Source of the DNA: Desulfogranum marinum
Lineage (GTDB): Bacteria; Desulfobacterota; Desulfobulbia; Desulfobulbales; Desulfobulbaceae
Direction: 5' to 3'
Assembly (NCBI RefSeq): GCF_016918565.1
Contig: NZ_JAFFQD010000029.1
Span: forward strand, 1-64,000
DNA: 64,000 bases
The translations under genes and the position numbers were made by a program. The notes under the pieces were generated by a model. The model was not told where the DNA came from and ran no database searches. It saw only the letters and a list, made by a program, of their open reading frames with translations. Position 1 is the stretch's first letter. Each line of letters opens with the position of its first letter. This document shows, in pieces, positions 52,607 through 61,600 of the stretch.

Positions 52607-53761
52607 CTACATTATGTCATGCAAAGAGATTTCCTCTCCAAGGCAGGTTCCGGTCTCGATGGCAGAGTGAATCCACGGGTGATCGAGGGGGATTATTTTT
52701 CGCTGCCCGGCAACTTCTTTCAGAGGGACCAATTTAGTGCTTTCCCCACTGACGGCAACCATGTTGCCGTATTGTTGTTTGGCTATTGCTTCAACGGCTT
52801 TGGTACCAAGCCGCGTTGCCAAAATTCGGTCTGCAGCCGAAGGCGTTCCACCTCTTTGCAGGTGACCGAGAATGGTCAACCGACTCTCCAGTCCTGTCAG
52901 GGTTTCCAGTTTACTGGACAGGAGCAAGGTGTTTTTTTTCTGGACTGCCTTAAATTGCGAAAGTGAATCCAAGACTTTTTTCAGTTTTTTTTCGTCACTG
53001 TTTTCTTTGGCTTTTTTCTTTTTTGCTTGTAACTCGGTGAAAAGTTGCTCGTCATCTTTTGCCAGAGCACCTTCTGAAACCGCCACAATGCTGAAATTTT
53101 TTCCTCTGTGTCTTCTTCTGCGAATGGCCTCTGCCACAAGGTTCACGTCATAAGGGATTTCCGGGATAAGGATAACATCAGCTCCGCTGGCCATGCCGGC
53201 GCCGAGTCCCAACCAGCCGGCTTTGTGCCCCATGATCTCGACTACAATAATACGGTGGTGGCTGTGGGCTGTTGAGTGCAACCGATCTATGGCGTCCGTT
53301 GCTATGGAAAGGGCGGTGTCAAAGCCAAAGGTGATGTCGGTCTGGGCAACATCGTTATCTATGGTTTTGGGCAGGGTAATGATGTTCATGCCGGCCTGGG
53401 CAAGGCGGAGTGCATTTTTTTGGGTACCCCCGCCACCGATACAAATGAGTCCTTCCAGATGATGACGATGGTAGTTGTCGAGCATGACTTCGGTCATGTC
53501 CTGCATCTTTGATCCTACCGGCATTTTATGCGGTTTGTCGCGACTGGTGCCCAGAATGGTACCGCCAAGGGTCAGTATACCGGAGAGCGTATCACTTTGG
53601 AGCTGTACTGTTCGGTTTTCCATGAGTCCTCGAAAACCGTCTCTAAAACCAATAACCTGCATGTTATAAGAATTGAGAGCACTTTTGCCGATGGCACGAA
53701 TTGCGGCATTCAGCCCTGGGCTGTCACCACCTGCTGTCAATACGCCTATGCATTTTCCCAT
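52607..53761 (-). CDS. 6-phosphofructokinase
   Basis: A 384-residue glycolytic enzyme. It has [20 protein letters not shown] at the N-terminus, the phosphate-donor region [12 protein letters not shown], the catalytic TIDND in [20 protein letters not shown], and [10 protein letters not shown]. The donor-site motif reads GGGG where ATP enzymes have GGDG. A Lys precedes TIDND, as in pyrophosphate-type and mixed-group enzymes, so donor specificity is open. ATG 53761 is used because AAGGAG lies seven bases upstream; an earlier ATG would overlap that site. Confidence 0.92.
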   Translation of the reverse strand: MGKCIGVLTAGGDSPGLNAAIRAIGKSALNSYNMQVIGFRDGFRGLMENRTVQLQSDTLSGILTLGGTILGTSRDKPHKMPVGSKMQDMTEVMLDNYHRHHLEGLICIGGGGTQKNALRLAQAGMNIITLPKTIDNDVAQTDITFGFDTALSIATDAIDRLHSTAHSHHRIIVVEIMGHKAGWLGLGAGMASGADVILIPEIPYDVNLVAEAIRRRRHRGKNFSIVAVSEGALAKDDEQLFTELQAKKKKAKENSDEKKLKKVLDSLSQFKAVQKKNTLLLSSKLETLTGLESRLTILGHLQRGGTPSAADRILATRLGTKAVEAIAKQQYGNMVAVSGESTKLVPLKEVAGQRKIIPLDHPWIHSAIETGTCLGEEISLHDIM

Positions 53762-53995
53762 TCTGTTCTCCTTTGACATCGTTATTGCTTATGCCTGAAA
53801 AATAATTGAATACAATATTCATTATCCACGAGTTTACCAGAACTGAGCCTGGGTGCGAGGCTGATGATATTGAATTAAGGTCGTTTGTGTTCAAGATAGC
53901 GTTTTCTTACCTGGGAGGTAGGTAGACTACAACTCATGGCATAACCCCATATTGTATTCTTACAATAAGCGCAAAAGAGATGGAGTTGCAACCGT

Positions 53996-54036
53996 CTTAA
54001 CAGAATTCTAACAATCGCCGAATGAACAGTTAACAA
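53996..54036 (+). promoter_or_regulatory. Pho-box-like repeats upstream of pstC
   Basis: TTAAC at 53997, CTAAC at 54008 and TTAAC at 54030 are spaced 11 and 22 bases apart. This is the same period and core as the array before phoU. It lies about 65-100 bases before the pstC start and is the likely PhoB operator for the pst operon. Confidence 0.6.
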
Positions 54037-54097
54037 AGAGGCGGTATTGTTTGGGTCTGAGATTTGAAAATCATACTTTTTTTTAGGGGCACCCATA

Positions 54098-55483
54098 ATG
54101 TCGCCAAATCTGCTCGTTATTTTTACCCTCATATTGTCTTCCCTTGCCTATGGGGTTGGGAAGAAGAAAGCTTTTGCACTTGTACGTAAGGATGAGTCTG
54201 TAAGGTTGCACTCTCGTCCCGGTTATTACGGATTACTTACGGCGCTGTGGTGCGGGATTCCTGCACTGCTCATTTTTGGTGTATGGCAGTTTGTAGCAGA
54301 CACTGTCCTCACCAACATGGTTATGGGGGCTATTGTTGGTCATGGTGCCCCCGTAGACACTGCGCAGGTTAACCTGTTGGTTAATGATTTGCGTAACCTG
54401 GTCGCCGGAAATTACTTTTCCGCTGATGTAGATCCGCAGTTGCAGGTTGCTGCAGACAGATACATTGCCATGGAGCGTGTTGGTACGATAGCACTGGGCA
54501 TTGTTATGTTTGCCTGTGCCATGATCGGCTGTTTATTTGTTTATTCGCGAATAAAGCCGGCCATGAGAGCGCGGAATCAGGTGGAAGGTATTGTAAAAAT
54601 ATTTCTGATTTTTTGTTCTGCAATTGCGATTCTTACCACTGTCGGCATCGTCCTGTCTGTCCTTTTTGAATCCTACCGATTTTTTCAGCAGGTACCGGTT
54701 ACTGACTTTTTGTTCGGCCTTAAATGGAGCCCGCAGATGGCTATCAGGGCCGATCAGGCAGGCAGCTCCGGTAGTTTTGGTGCGATTCCTGTGCTCGCCG
54801 GAACCTTTATGATTTCAGGGATTGCCATGGCAGTTGCCGTTCCAATTGGGCTGATGGCAGCTATATATCTTTCAGAGTATGCAGGCAATCGGTTCCGGGC
54901 AATCGTGAAGCCGCTGCTTGAAATCCTGGCCGGTGTTCCCACTGTTGTTTACGGATTTTTTGCAGCTCTTGTTGTTGCACCATTTATTCGCAATGCCGGC
55001 CTGACATTCGGCCTGTCTGTTTCCTCTGAAAGTGCCCTTGCAGCAGGCATTGTTATGGGCGTGATGATTATACCCTTTGTCTCGTCACTTTCAGATGATG
55101 TTATTAATGCCGTTCCCCAGTCGCTACGGGATGGATCGTATGGACTTGGAGCGACAAAGAGTGAAACCATTACCAATGTTATCCTGCCGGCAGCATTGCC
55201 GGGAATCGTTGGTTCCATATTGCTGGCAGTGTCCAGGGCTATTGGTGAGACCATGATTGTGGTGATGGCTGCGGGCCTTTCCGCAAATTTGACTGCCAAC
55301 CCCTTACAGGCTGTCACCACTGTTACGGTGCAGATTGTCACCTTGCTAGTTGGGGATCAGGAATTTGACAGCCCCAAGACCTTGGCAGCTTTTGCCCTTG
55401 GATTATTGCTATTTGTTATCACCTTGATACTCAATGTCATCGCTCTTTATGTGGTTCGCAAATACCGCGAAGAGTACGAATAA
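54098..55483 (+). CDS. pstC: Phosphate ABC transporter permease PstC
   Basis: A 461-residue inner-membrane permease. The C-terminal half (about 230-455) is the standard MetI-like domain with IYLSEYAGNRFRAIVKPLLE, LAGVPTVVYGFFAALVVAPF and GLGATKSETITNVILPAALP (EAA-type loop). The N-terminal 200 residues add extra helices and a loop, longer than in E. coli PstC (about 320 residues) but typical of a second PstC type with a long N-terminus. It opens a pstC-A-S-B operon. Confidence 0.94.
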   Translation: MSPNLLVIFTLILSSLAYGVGKKKAFALVRKDESVRLHSRPGYYGLLTALWCGIPALLIFGVWQFVADTVLTNMVMGAIVGHGAPVDTAQVNLLVNDLRNLVAGNYFSADVDPQLQVAADRYIAMERVGTIALGIVMFACAMIGCLFVYSRIKPAMRARNQVEGIVKIFLIFCSAIAILTTVGIVLSVLFESYRFFQQVPVTDFLFGLKWSPQMAIRADQAGSSGSFGAIPVLAGTFMISGIAMAVAVPIGLMAAIYLSEYAGNRFRAIVKPLLEILAGVPTVVYGFFAALVVAPFIRNAGLTFGLSVSSESALAAGIVMGVMIIPFVSSLSDDVINAVPQSLRDGSYGLGATKSETITNVILPAALPGIVGSILLAVSRAIGETMIVVMAAGLSANLTANPLQAVTTVTVQIVTLLVGDQEFDSPKTLAAFALGLLLFVITLILNVIALYVVRKYREEYE

Positions 55484-55509
55484 TACCACCTCGTTGTTTG
55501 GATCTTAGC

Positions 55510-56781
55510 ATGGAAAAACAAACCCCATCGACTATGGATATCGTCAATCGCGGTCTTGCCAGGCGATATCGTAAGGAAAAACAGTTTAAACTGCTTGGCC
55601 TGTCGGCAATTATAGCTAGTCTTATGTTTTTGGTCTTTCTGTTTGGTTCAATTGTCGCCAACGGATGGACTGCCTTTCGGCAAGGGGCAATATATCTCGA
55701 TATTACCTTTGATGAGCAGGCGCTACAGGTGGAGAACCTGCGCAATGCCAATTACGGGAAACTCATTAAAACCTCCATGGCCGAGCTTTTTCCCGATGTA
55801 AGCGGTAGGTCGCAGACGCGTCGATTGAACAAACTTGTCAGCTCCGGAGCCGCGTTTGAATTGCAGGACATGGTGTTAAGTGATCCCGGACTTATAGGTA
55901 CGACCAAGCTGGTTCGTCTTCCGGTTGATGATGAGGTGGATATGCTGCTCAAAGGACATATTTCCCGCGACGTCCCGGAGTCGGAACGCCGTATCTCCGA
56001 TGAGCAGATTGCTTGGGTGGATCAACTGGTGGAAGCAGGCCGTTTGCAGCTTGAATTTAATACCACTTTTTTTACTGCAGGCGATTCCAGAGAACCTGAA
56101 CTGTCCGGTATTAAGGGGGCAATAATGGGATCTATGTTCACCTTGCTGGTCACACTGGCCCTGTCTTTTCCTATTGGTGTGGCAGCAGCCGTATACCTGG
56201 AAGAATTCGCTCCATCTAATAAATGGACAGACTTTATTGAAGTCAATATCAATAACCTGGCTGCGGTTCCCTCTATTGTTTTCGGTCTTCTCGGCCTGGC
56301 CGTATTTCTTAATTTTTTCGGTTTACCGCGCTCTGCTCCGCTTGTTGGTGGGCTGGTACTGACGTTGATGACGCTGCCGACCATTATCATAGCCAGTCGA
56401 GCGTCGCTTAAGTCTGTCCCTCCATCCATCAGGGAAGCTGCTCTTGGGGTGGGTGCATCAAAAATGCAGGCCATCACTCATCACGTTTTACCGCTTGCTA
56501 TGCCTGGCATGATGACCGGTACTATAATCGGCATGGCCCAGGCACTCGGTGAGACAGCACCCCTTTTGATGATTGGTATGGTTGCCTTTATCGTGGATGT
56601 TCCAGGTTCTTTTACTGATCCTTCCACAGTGCTGCCGGTCCAGATATATCTCTGGGCCGACTCACCGGAACGAGCTTTTGTCGAACGTACTTCCGCTGCC
56701 ATCATGGTGCTGCTTACTTTCTTGATCTGCATGAACGGGGTGGCCGTATTTTTGAGAAAGAAATTTGAACGGCGCTGGTAA
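55510..56781 (+). CDS. pstA: Phosphate ABC transporter permease PstA
   Basis: A 423-residue inner-membrane permease. One N-terminal helix (about 28-50) is followed by an extra-cytoplasmic domain of about 140 residues. The MetI-like domain follows, with VYLEEFAPSNKWTDFIEVNI, LAAVPSIVFGLLGLAVFL and ALGVGASKMQAITHHVLPLA. The long domain before the permease core is not in E. coli PstA and matches the long PstC beside it. The ATG at 55510 is preferred over a TTG at 55498; neither has a strong ribosome site. Confidence 0.92.
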   Translation: MEKQTPSTMDIVNRGLARRYRKEKQFKLLGLSAIIASLMFLVFLFGSIVANGWTAFRQGAIYLDITFDEQALQVENLRNANYGKLIKTSMAELFPDVSGRSQTRRLNKLVSSGAAFELQDMVLSDPGLIGTTKLVRLPVDDEVDMLLKGHISRDVPESERRISDEQIAWVDQLVEAGRLQLEFNTTFFTAGDSREPELSGIKGAIMGSMFTLLVTLALSFPIGVAAAVYLEEFAPSNKWTDFIEVNINNLAAVPSIVFGLLGLAVFLNFFGLPRSAPLVGGLVLTLMTLPTIIIASRASLKSVPPSIREAALGVGASKMQAITHHVLPLAMPGMMTGTIIGMAQALGETAPLLMIGMVAFIVDVPGSFTDPSTVLPVQIYLWADSPERAFVERTSAAIMVLLTFLICMNGVAVFLRKKFERRW

Positions 56782-56886
56782 CAGAAGGAAATGTTGTAGA
56801 AGTGTTTTTTTATAGTGAAGCGGCAAGCAGTCCTTCACTGATAACAATTAACAATTGGCTTTAAACTAATTATTAGGAGAAGAGTA

Positions 56887-57939
56887 ATGTTGAAAAAAGG
56901 GCTTATTTTTGGAGCAGTATCTTTACTGGCTGTGTCCGCTGTGAATACCTCGTCGGCAGCAGGTGGAAGAGACTACATTTCCATTGTCGGTTCATCAACT
57001 GTATACCCGTTTGCAACCACTGTGGCTGAGCAATTCGGCAAGACCACCAAGTTTAAAACTCCGAAAATTGAATCCACGGGTTCGGGCGGGGGAATGAAGT
57101 TGTTTTGTGCAGGTGTTGGTGTTGAATCCCCGGATATCACCAATGCTTCCCGTCGCATCAAGTCTTCTGAATTCAAAAAATGTCAGGATAACGGTGTAAA
57201 GGATATTGTTGAAATCAAGATCGGTTACGATGGGATTGTTGTAGCCAATTCCAAAAAAGCTGAACAACTCAAATTAAGCCGCAAGGATCTCTTCCTCGCT
57301 TTAGCCAAGGATGTACCCGATCCAAAGGGTGGAGAAAAGGTTGTGCCTAATCCTTATAAAACCTGGAAGGATGTTAACCCAGAGTTACCTGCAACAGCAA
57401 TTGAAGTCCTCGGACCTCCTCCTACCTCCGGCACCCGTGATGCATTTGTAGAACTCGCCATGGAAGGTGGTTGCAAAAAATTTGATTTTATCAAGGCAAT
57501 GAAGAAATCAGACAAGAATGCCTACAAAGGCATCTGTCACACTGTTCGTGAAGACGGTGCATACATTGAAGCCGGTGAAAACGATAACCTGATTGTGCAG
57601 AAGCTTGATGCCAACCCACAGAGCCTGGGCATTTTCGGATTCAGCTTTCTCGATCAGAATGGTGACAAGATACAGGGTTCCTTCGTTGATGGACAGGCGC
57701 CGACTTTTGAAAATATTGCAGATGGTAAATATCCTGTTTCACGTCCGCTTTACTTTTACGTAAAAAAAGCACATGTTGGCGTGATCCCGGGAATTGCTGA
57801 GTTCCTTGCCGAATTTTCCAGTGATCGCACCTGGGGCGAAGATGGCTATCTTACTGAAAAAGGTTTGATTCCTGCTCCAGCTGAGGAACGCGCTAAATTT
57901 GCAGCCGATGCAAAAGGCTTAACTCCACTGTCAATGTAA
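56887..57939 (+). CDS. pstS: Periplasmic phosphate-binding protein
   Basis: A 350-residue binding protein with a signal peptide (about 1-24, ending SSAA). The phosphate-binding loops are IVGSSTVYPFATTVAEQF and ESTGSGGGMKLFC, with DITNASRRIKSSEF and PPPTSGTRDAFVELAMEGG. It delivers phosphate to PstCA. AGGAG lies six bases before the ATG. It is third in the operon rather than first, and a strong hairpin follows it, which could stabilise the upstream mRNA to raise its level. Confidence 0.95.
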   Translation: MLKKGLIFGAVSLLAVSAVNTSSAAGGRDYISIVGSSTVYPFATTVAEQFGKTTKFKTPKIESTGSGGGMKLFCAGVGVESPDITNASRRIKSSEFKKCQDNGVKDIVEIKIGYDGIVVANSKKAEQLKLSRKDLFLALAKDVPDPKGGEKVVPNPYKTWKDVNPELPATAIEVLGPPPTSGTRDAFVELAMEGGCKKFDFIKAMKKSDKNAYKGICHTVREDGAYIEAGENDNLIVQKLDANPQSLGIFGFSFLDQNGDKIQGSFVDGQAPTFENIADGKYPVSRPLYFYVKKAHVGVIPGIAEFLAEFSSDRTWGEDGYLTEKGLIPAPAEERAKFAADAKGLTPLSM

Positions 57940-57989
57940 TATTCTGATTGTCTCAGTTCACAGAAAAATTTTGCTGTGATGTACATGTG

Positions 57990-58020
57990 CCGGGAAACAA
58001 TCTTTCTGTTTCCCGGTGTT
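57990..58020 (+). terminator. Intercistronic hairpin between pstS and pstB
   Basis: CCGGGAAACA (57990-57999) and TGTTTCCCGG (58007-58016) form a perfect 10-bp stem with a seven-base loop, followed by TGTTTTCT. The weak T tract suggests partial termination or mRNA stabilisation rather than a full stop, since pstB begins 27 bases downstream. Confidence 0.75.
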
Positions 58021-58042
58021 TTCTCTACCCCAGGAAAATGTT

Positions 58043-58933
58043 ATGGGAATGGATACGGTTCTGGATATGGGCGATACCTTTTTGACTGGTAAAAATACCC
58101 TTGGTGCGATCGATTCGGTTGTCGAAGAAAAAGTAGACCGCGAAGATCGAACCACTGTTGGGACACAATTTGTCGATGATGCCCGGATGACATGTCGTGA
58201 TGTCAATGTATTTTATGGTGATAAGCAAGCGATCCGCAGTGTCTCCATTGATGTTGCTAATAATGAAGTACTGGCCATGATCGGCCCTTCAGGATGTGGT
58301 AAGTCGACCTTTCTCCGCTGTCTTAACAGGATGAACGACACGGTTGATATCTGTCGGGTGAAAGGTGAAATTTTGCTGGATGGTCATGATATCTATGATA
58401 AATCCGTTGATGTGGTGCCATTGCGAGCACAGGTAGGCATGGTGTTTCAAAAACCCAATCCTTTTCCGAAATCCATCTATGATAACGTGGCCTATGGTCC
58501 GAAAATTCATGGTATTGTGAATAGCAAGACTGAACTGGACGGGATTGTAGAGGATTCCCTGAAAAAGGCCGGCTTATGGAATGAGGTTAGTGATCGTCTC
58601 GATGAACCGGGCACAGGGCTTTCCGGAGGGCAGCAGCAGCGCCTTTGTATTGCAAGGGCTGTTGCCGTTCGTCCTGAGGTGATTCTCATGGATGAACCGT
58701 GCTCAGCGCTTGACCCTATTGCCACTGCAACTGTAGAGGATCTTATTACCGAACTTAAAGAACAGTATACCATCGTTATTGTGACCCATAACATGCAACA
58801 GGCAGCAAGGATTTCGCAACGGACCGCTTATTTTCACTTGGGTGACTTGGTGGAAGTGGGAGCAACTGATCGAATTTTTACCAATCCACTCCATCAGTTA
58901 ACAGAAGATTATATTACCGGTCGTTTTGGTTGA
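58043..58933 (+). CDS. pstB: Phosphate ABC transporter ATPase
   Basis: A 296-residue cytoplasmic ATPase. The nucleotide-binding domain starts near residue 45, with Walker [20 protein letters not shown], the Q-loop [20 protein letters not shown], signature [15 protein letters not shown], Walker [14 protein letters not shown] and switch His in [14 protein letters not shown]. An extra N-terminal segment of about 45 residues precedes the usual PstB start. ATG 58043 is chosen because AGGAA lies just upstream; the frame extends to a GTG at 58016 inside the hairpin. Confidence 0.95.
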   Translation: MGMDTVLDMGDTFLTGKNTLGAIDSVVEEKVDREDRTTVGTQFVDDARMTCRDVNVFYGDKQAIRSVSIDVANNEVLAMIGPSGCGKSTFLRCLNRMNDTVDICRVKGEILLDGHDIYDKSVDVVPLRAQVGMVFQKPNPFPKSIYDNVAYGPKIHGIVNSKTELDGIVEDSLKKAGLWNEVSDRLDEPGTGLSGGQQQRLCIARAVAVRPEVILMDEPCSALDPIATATVEDLITELKEQYTIVIVTHNMQQAARISQRTAYFHLGDLVEVGATDRIFTNPLHQLTEDYITGRFG

Positions 58934-59044
58934 GCACAGAAATAGCAGGCAACAGCATCGGGAGATTTCTCCGCAATGGTCGTTTTTACCTGGACTGAAA
59001 TCAGTTTGCCCATAATAGCTAATAGCAATAATGAAATATCTTTT

Positions 59045-60814
59045 TTATATGATCAACCTGACGCCGCCCAGTTCCTCTACTCGATAGGGGAAATGGTCGC
59101 CAGGTGAACCAATGAACATAAAATTGACGGGAATTGCCCATTCTTTAGAAAGCTGTTGTATCAATTCCGGGCCGAACACGCCTTTTAGTTTTATTAATTT
59201 AATGTCTATTTCCGGATATTGGCGATCAAGAAATTCAATATCTCTCTCGAGTTTTTCTGCTATTTCATTTTCGCCATTTGTATGCACATTAACGATCTTA
59301 ATTTTTTTAGTGTGCTCATTTTTTTGAATATAAAGAAGAACTTTATTGAGGTTTGCCAAATTATCTCCTCTGGTAAAAAATACGAATTCCTGTGATTCGA
59401 TTTTCTCTATTGTCAGCCTGATTTTTTGTTTGGTGTTCGTTAATAGTTTTAATATCGGGATAAAGAGATACTCTATAAAGCGCATCAGTATGTCCAGCAA
59501 TACTGTACGATTTAGCATAATAGCTACGAAAACTATGGTTGGAAAAAAATATTCGGTAAAGATATTCAGATTGGAGGTTTCACCAGGCAGAGGTTCTTTG
59601 ATGATGTTTCCCCATAAGGCACAAGCGACGGCGAGAATAGCCACTATAACAGACAACCATGACGCACGCTCTGGGCGGGGTAGCTTTTCGCGTTTTATTT
59701 TGAGGAGAATATTGCCAACACCAAAAAGGCCCATAACCAGTAAGAAGGAAATAGTGTAAACCCCGGCGAGGGTTTCTACCTTACCTTCTGTAATGAGCAG
59801 AATTGAGACGCTTAACAGGAAAAACATCAAAGAAATACGATAGGAGCTGCCATGTTTGTTTTTCTTCAGAAGATATCCAGGGAGAATCCGGTCGAGCGTC
59901 ATACGTTCGAGGAGGCCTGTAACGCCAATATATGAAGTTAAAACGGCACCGCTCAAGACCACAACCGCATCAATGGAAATCAGGGCCGCCAGCCAATCAC
60001 CGCCGCTTATTTGTCCCATATGAGAGAGGAGGTTTGTTTCATAGATGCTCACTTCCGGGATCGGTATAATCGCCAAAGCTAGAAAGGCCATCAAAGGGTT
60101 GAAAACACTGACAACAAACCACATGTTGCGTAATGTCTTAGGAAAGACTCCATCCTGCTGGTTTTCTACAAAATTAGCTGAGCTTTCGAAACCGGATATC
60201 CCAAGCATGGCAGCCGCAAATCCCCAGAAAATAGCCATGCCAATGCTGCCATTATGCGGCAGAGGAAGCTGATTGTTGCTGTAAAAGATGTGGAGGCCGT
60301 TGCTGAACAAATATATGATTATTGATCCAGAGAGCAGTATCAGGGAAACCAGATGGAAAATAAATATGATCTGGGCAACGATTGAGGATTCACCGATTCC
60401 CATGACCGTAATTCCCAGAAAGAGGGCCAGTAGAAATATAGTGGCTGCAATCACAGGCAGGGATGGGATAATGCCGCTGAGATAATGCATTGCTTCTGAA
60501 GCGGATATCACTGCTGTTGCCATATAGGAGAGAAGGGTAAGGGTCGCTGCCAGTGAGGCGATCGACTTGCTGGTTGTATTCAGCAGGGCGTTATAGGCTC
60601 CTCCATTTAAGGGAAGAGCTCCTACCACTTCTCCGTATATCTTTCTAAAGAGATGCAGCACTCCGGCTACTAGCAGCAGCGCTACCCAGGCATACCGGCC
60701 AGCAGCGATAATCGATAGGGCAGATACGTAGAGGACCGATGAAGAAATATCGTTACCGCAGATAGCGGTTGCTGGAAGTTGAGCCAGTCTGGCTGTTTTT
60801 GTTTTTTTACCCAT
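59045..60814 (-). CDS. APC-family amino acid permease with cytosolic C-terminal domain
   Basis: A 589-residue inner-membrane transporter of the APC superfamily with about 12 helices (residues 15-460). The N-terminal LPATAICGNDISSSVLYVSA and GALPLNGGAYNALLNTTSKS are typical. The last 110 residues form a hydrophilic alpha/beta domain (from FVFFTRGDNLANLNKVLLYI to the end) that may bind a regulator or nucleotide. The substrate is unknown. The start at 60814 is preferred over 60892, but neither has a clear ribosome site. Confidence 0.87.
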   Translation of the reverse strand: MGKKTKTARLAQLPATAICGNDISSSVLYVSALSIIAAGRYAWVALLLVAGVLHLFRKIYGEVVGALPLNGGAYNALLNTTSKSIASLAATLTLLSYMATAVISASEAMHYLSGIIPSLPVIAATIFLLALFLGITVMGIGESSIVAQIIFIFHLVSLILLSGSIIIYLFSNGLHIFYSNNQLPLPHNGSIGMAIFWGFAAAMLGISGFESSANFVENQQDGVFPKTLRNMWFVVSVFNPLMAFLALAIIPIPEVSIYETNLLSHMGQISGGDWLAALISIDAVVVLSGAVLTSYIGVTGLLERMTLDRILPGYLLKKNKHGSSYRISLMFFLLSVSILLITEGKVETLAGVYTISFLLVMGLFGVGNILLKIKREKLPRPERASWLSVIVAILAVACALWGNIIKEPLPGETSNLNIFTEYFFPTIVFVAIMLNRTVLLDILMRFIEYLFIPILKLLTNTKQKIRLTIEKIESQEFVFFTRGDNLANLNKVLLYIQKNEHTKKIKIVNVHTNGENEIAEKLERDIEFLDRQYPEIDIKLIKLKGVFGPELIQQLSKEWAIPVNFMFIGSPGDHFPYRVEELGGVRLII

Positions 60815-61600
60815 TGTATTTTTTTTTATTTCCCAAAGGTGTTGTTTGGTTGCCTCGTTTATCCAGGATTTGCAACGAGCAGAGGACACCATCTAAAATT
60901 GCGAAGCAATGATTATCGTCAGCTAAACAGAGTTTTGCAGGTGCAATGTTTCGGAAGTCTCTGTTACTATATATTATTGTGCCTGAACAGGAGAAGAAAG
61001 ATAAAACTATTGTAACTGTTCAGCAGCAAGCCACCTGCGCACGATCTGGCAGGAACATATAGCATTTACTCTCGTTATCCTGTCTGCTTTACCCTGTATT
61101 CTGGCAAATTCAACGGTCGTTCATAAAGCTCCACAAATCGTTTTAGTGAAGAGGGCTTTACTTCATATATATTCCTTGAAAATGTAACTGTCTGAAATTA
61201 TATGTTTACAAGAGTATGCATCAATTTCATTTGTTCCAGTCCAGGGAGTTGCTTCGCTTAAAAAGAATTCTCTCGAGGAAGGCAAAAAATGTGCAACCAT
61301 TTTGTCGTTGTAGGTAGTTCGACATATACTGCTGAAAGCAGCATCCAGGGACGATTTTTACAATAATTTTTTACTGGCAGTGAGTGGTCTGGGAGTTTGT
61401 CAGCTAATAGATTTTTTACATAAAAGCCCTTGCAGGGAGTCAAGCGCAGCTATTGTGCTGATATTGCAAGCATTGGTTTCCTGTGGATAACGTCGATAGG
61501 GAAAAAGGCATTGTCGGACAGGGTCTTGGAAACATAGGACCTGCCAATCGATGGATTCGAAACAATGTTACCATATCAATGACGAATTTTGGAGGTAGCC
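60815..61600. other. Intergenic stretch before the P-type ATPase
   Basis: About 790 bases without a supported gene. GTAACTGTTCAGCAG at 61012-61026 repeats the end of the element at 33038-33161; its partner arm was not found here. The ribosome site GGAGG for the ATPase lies at 61591. No promoter was identified. Confidence 0.5.
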
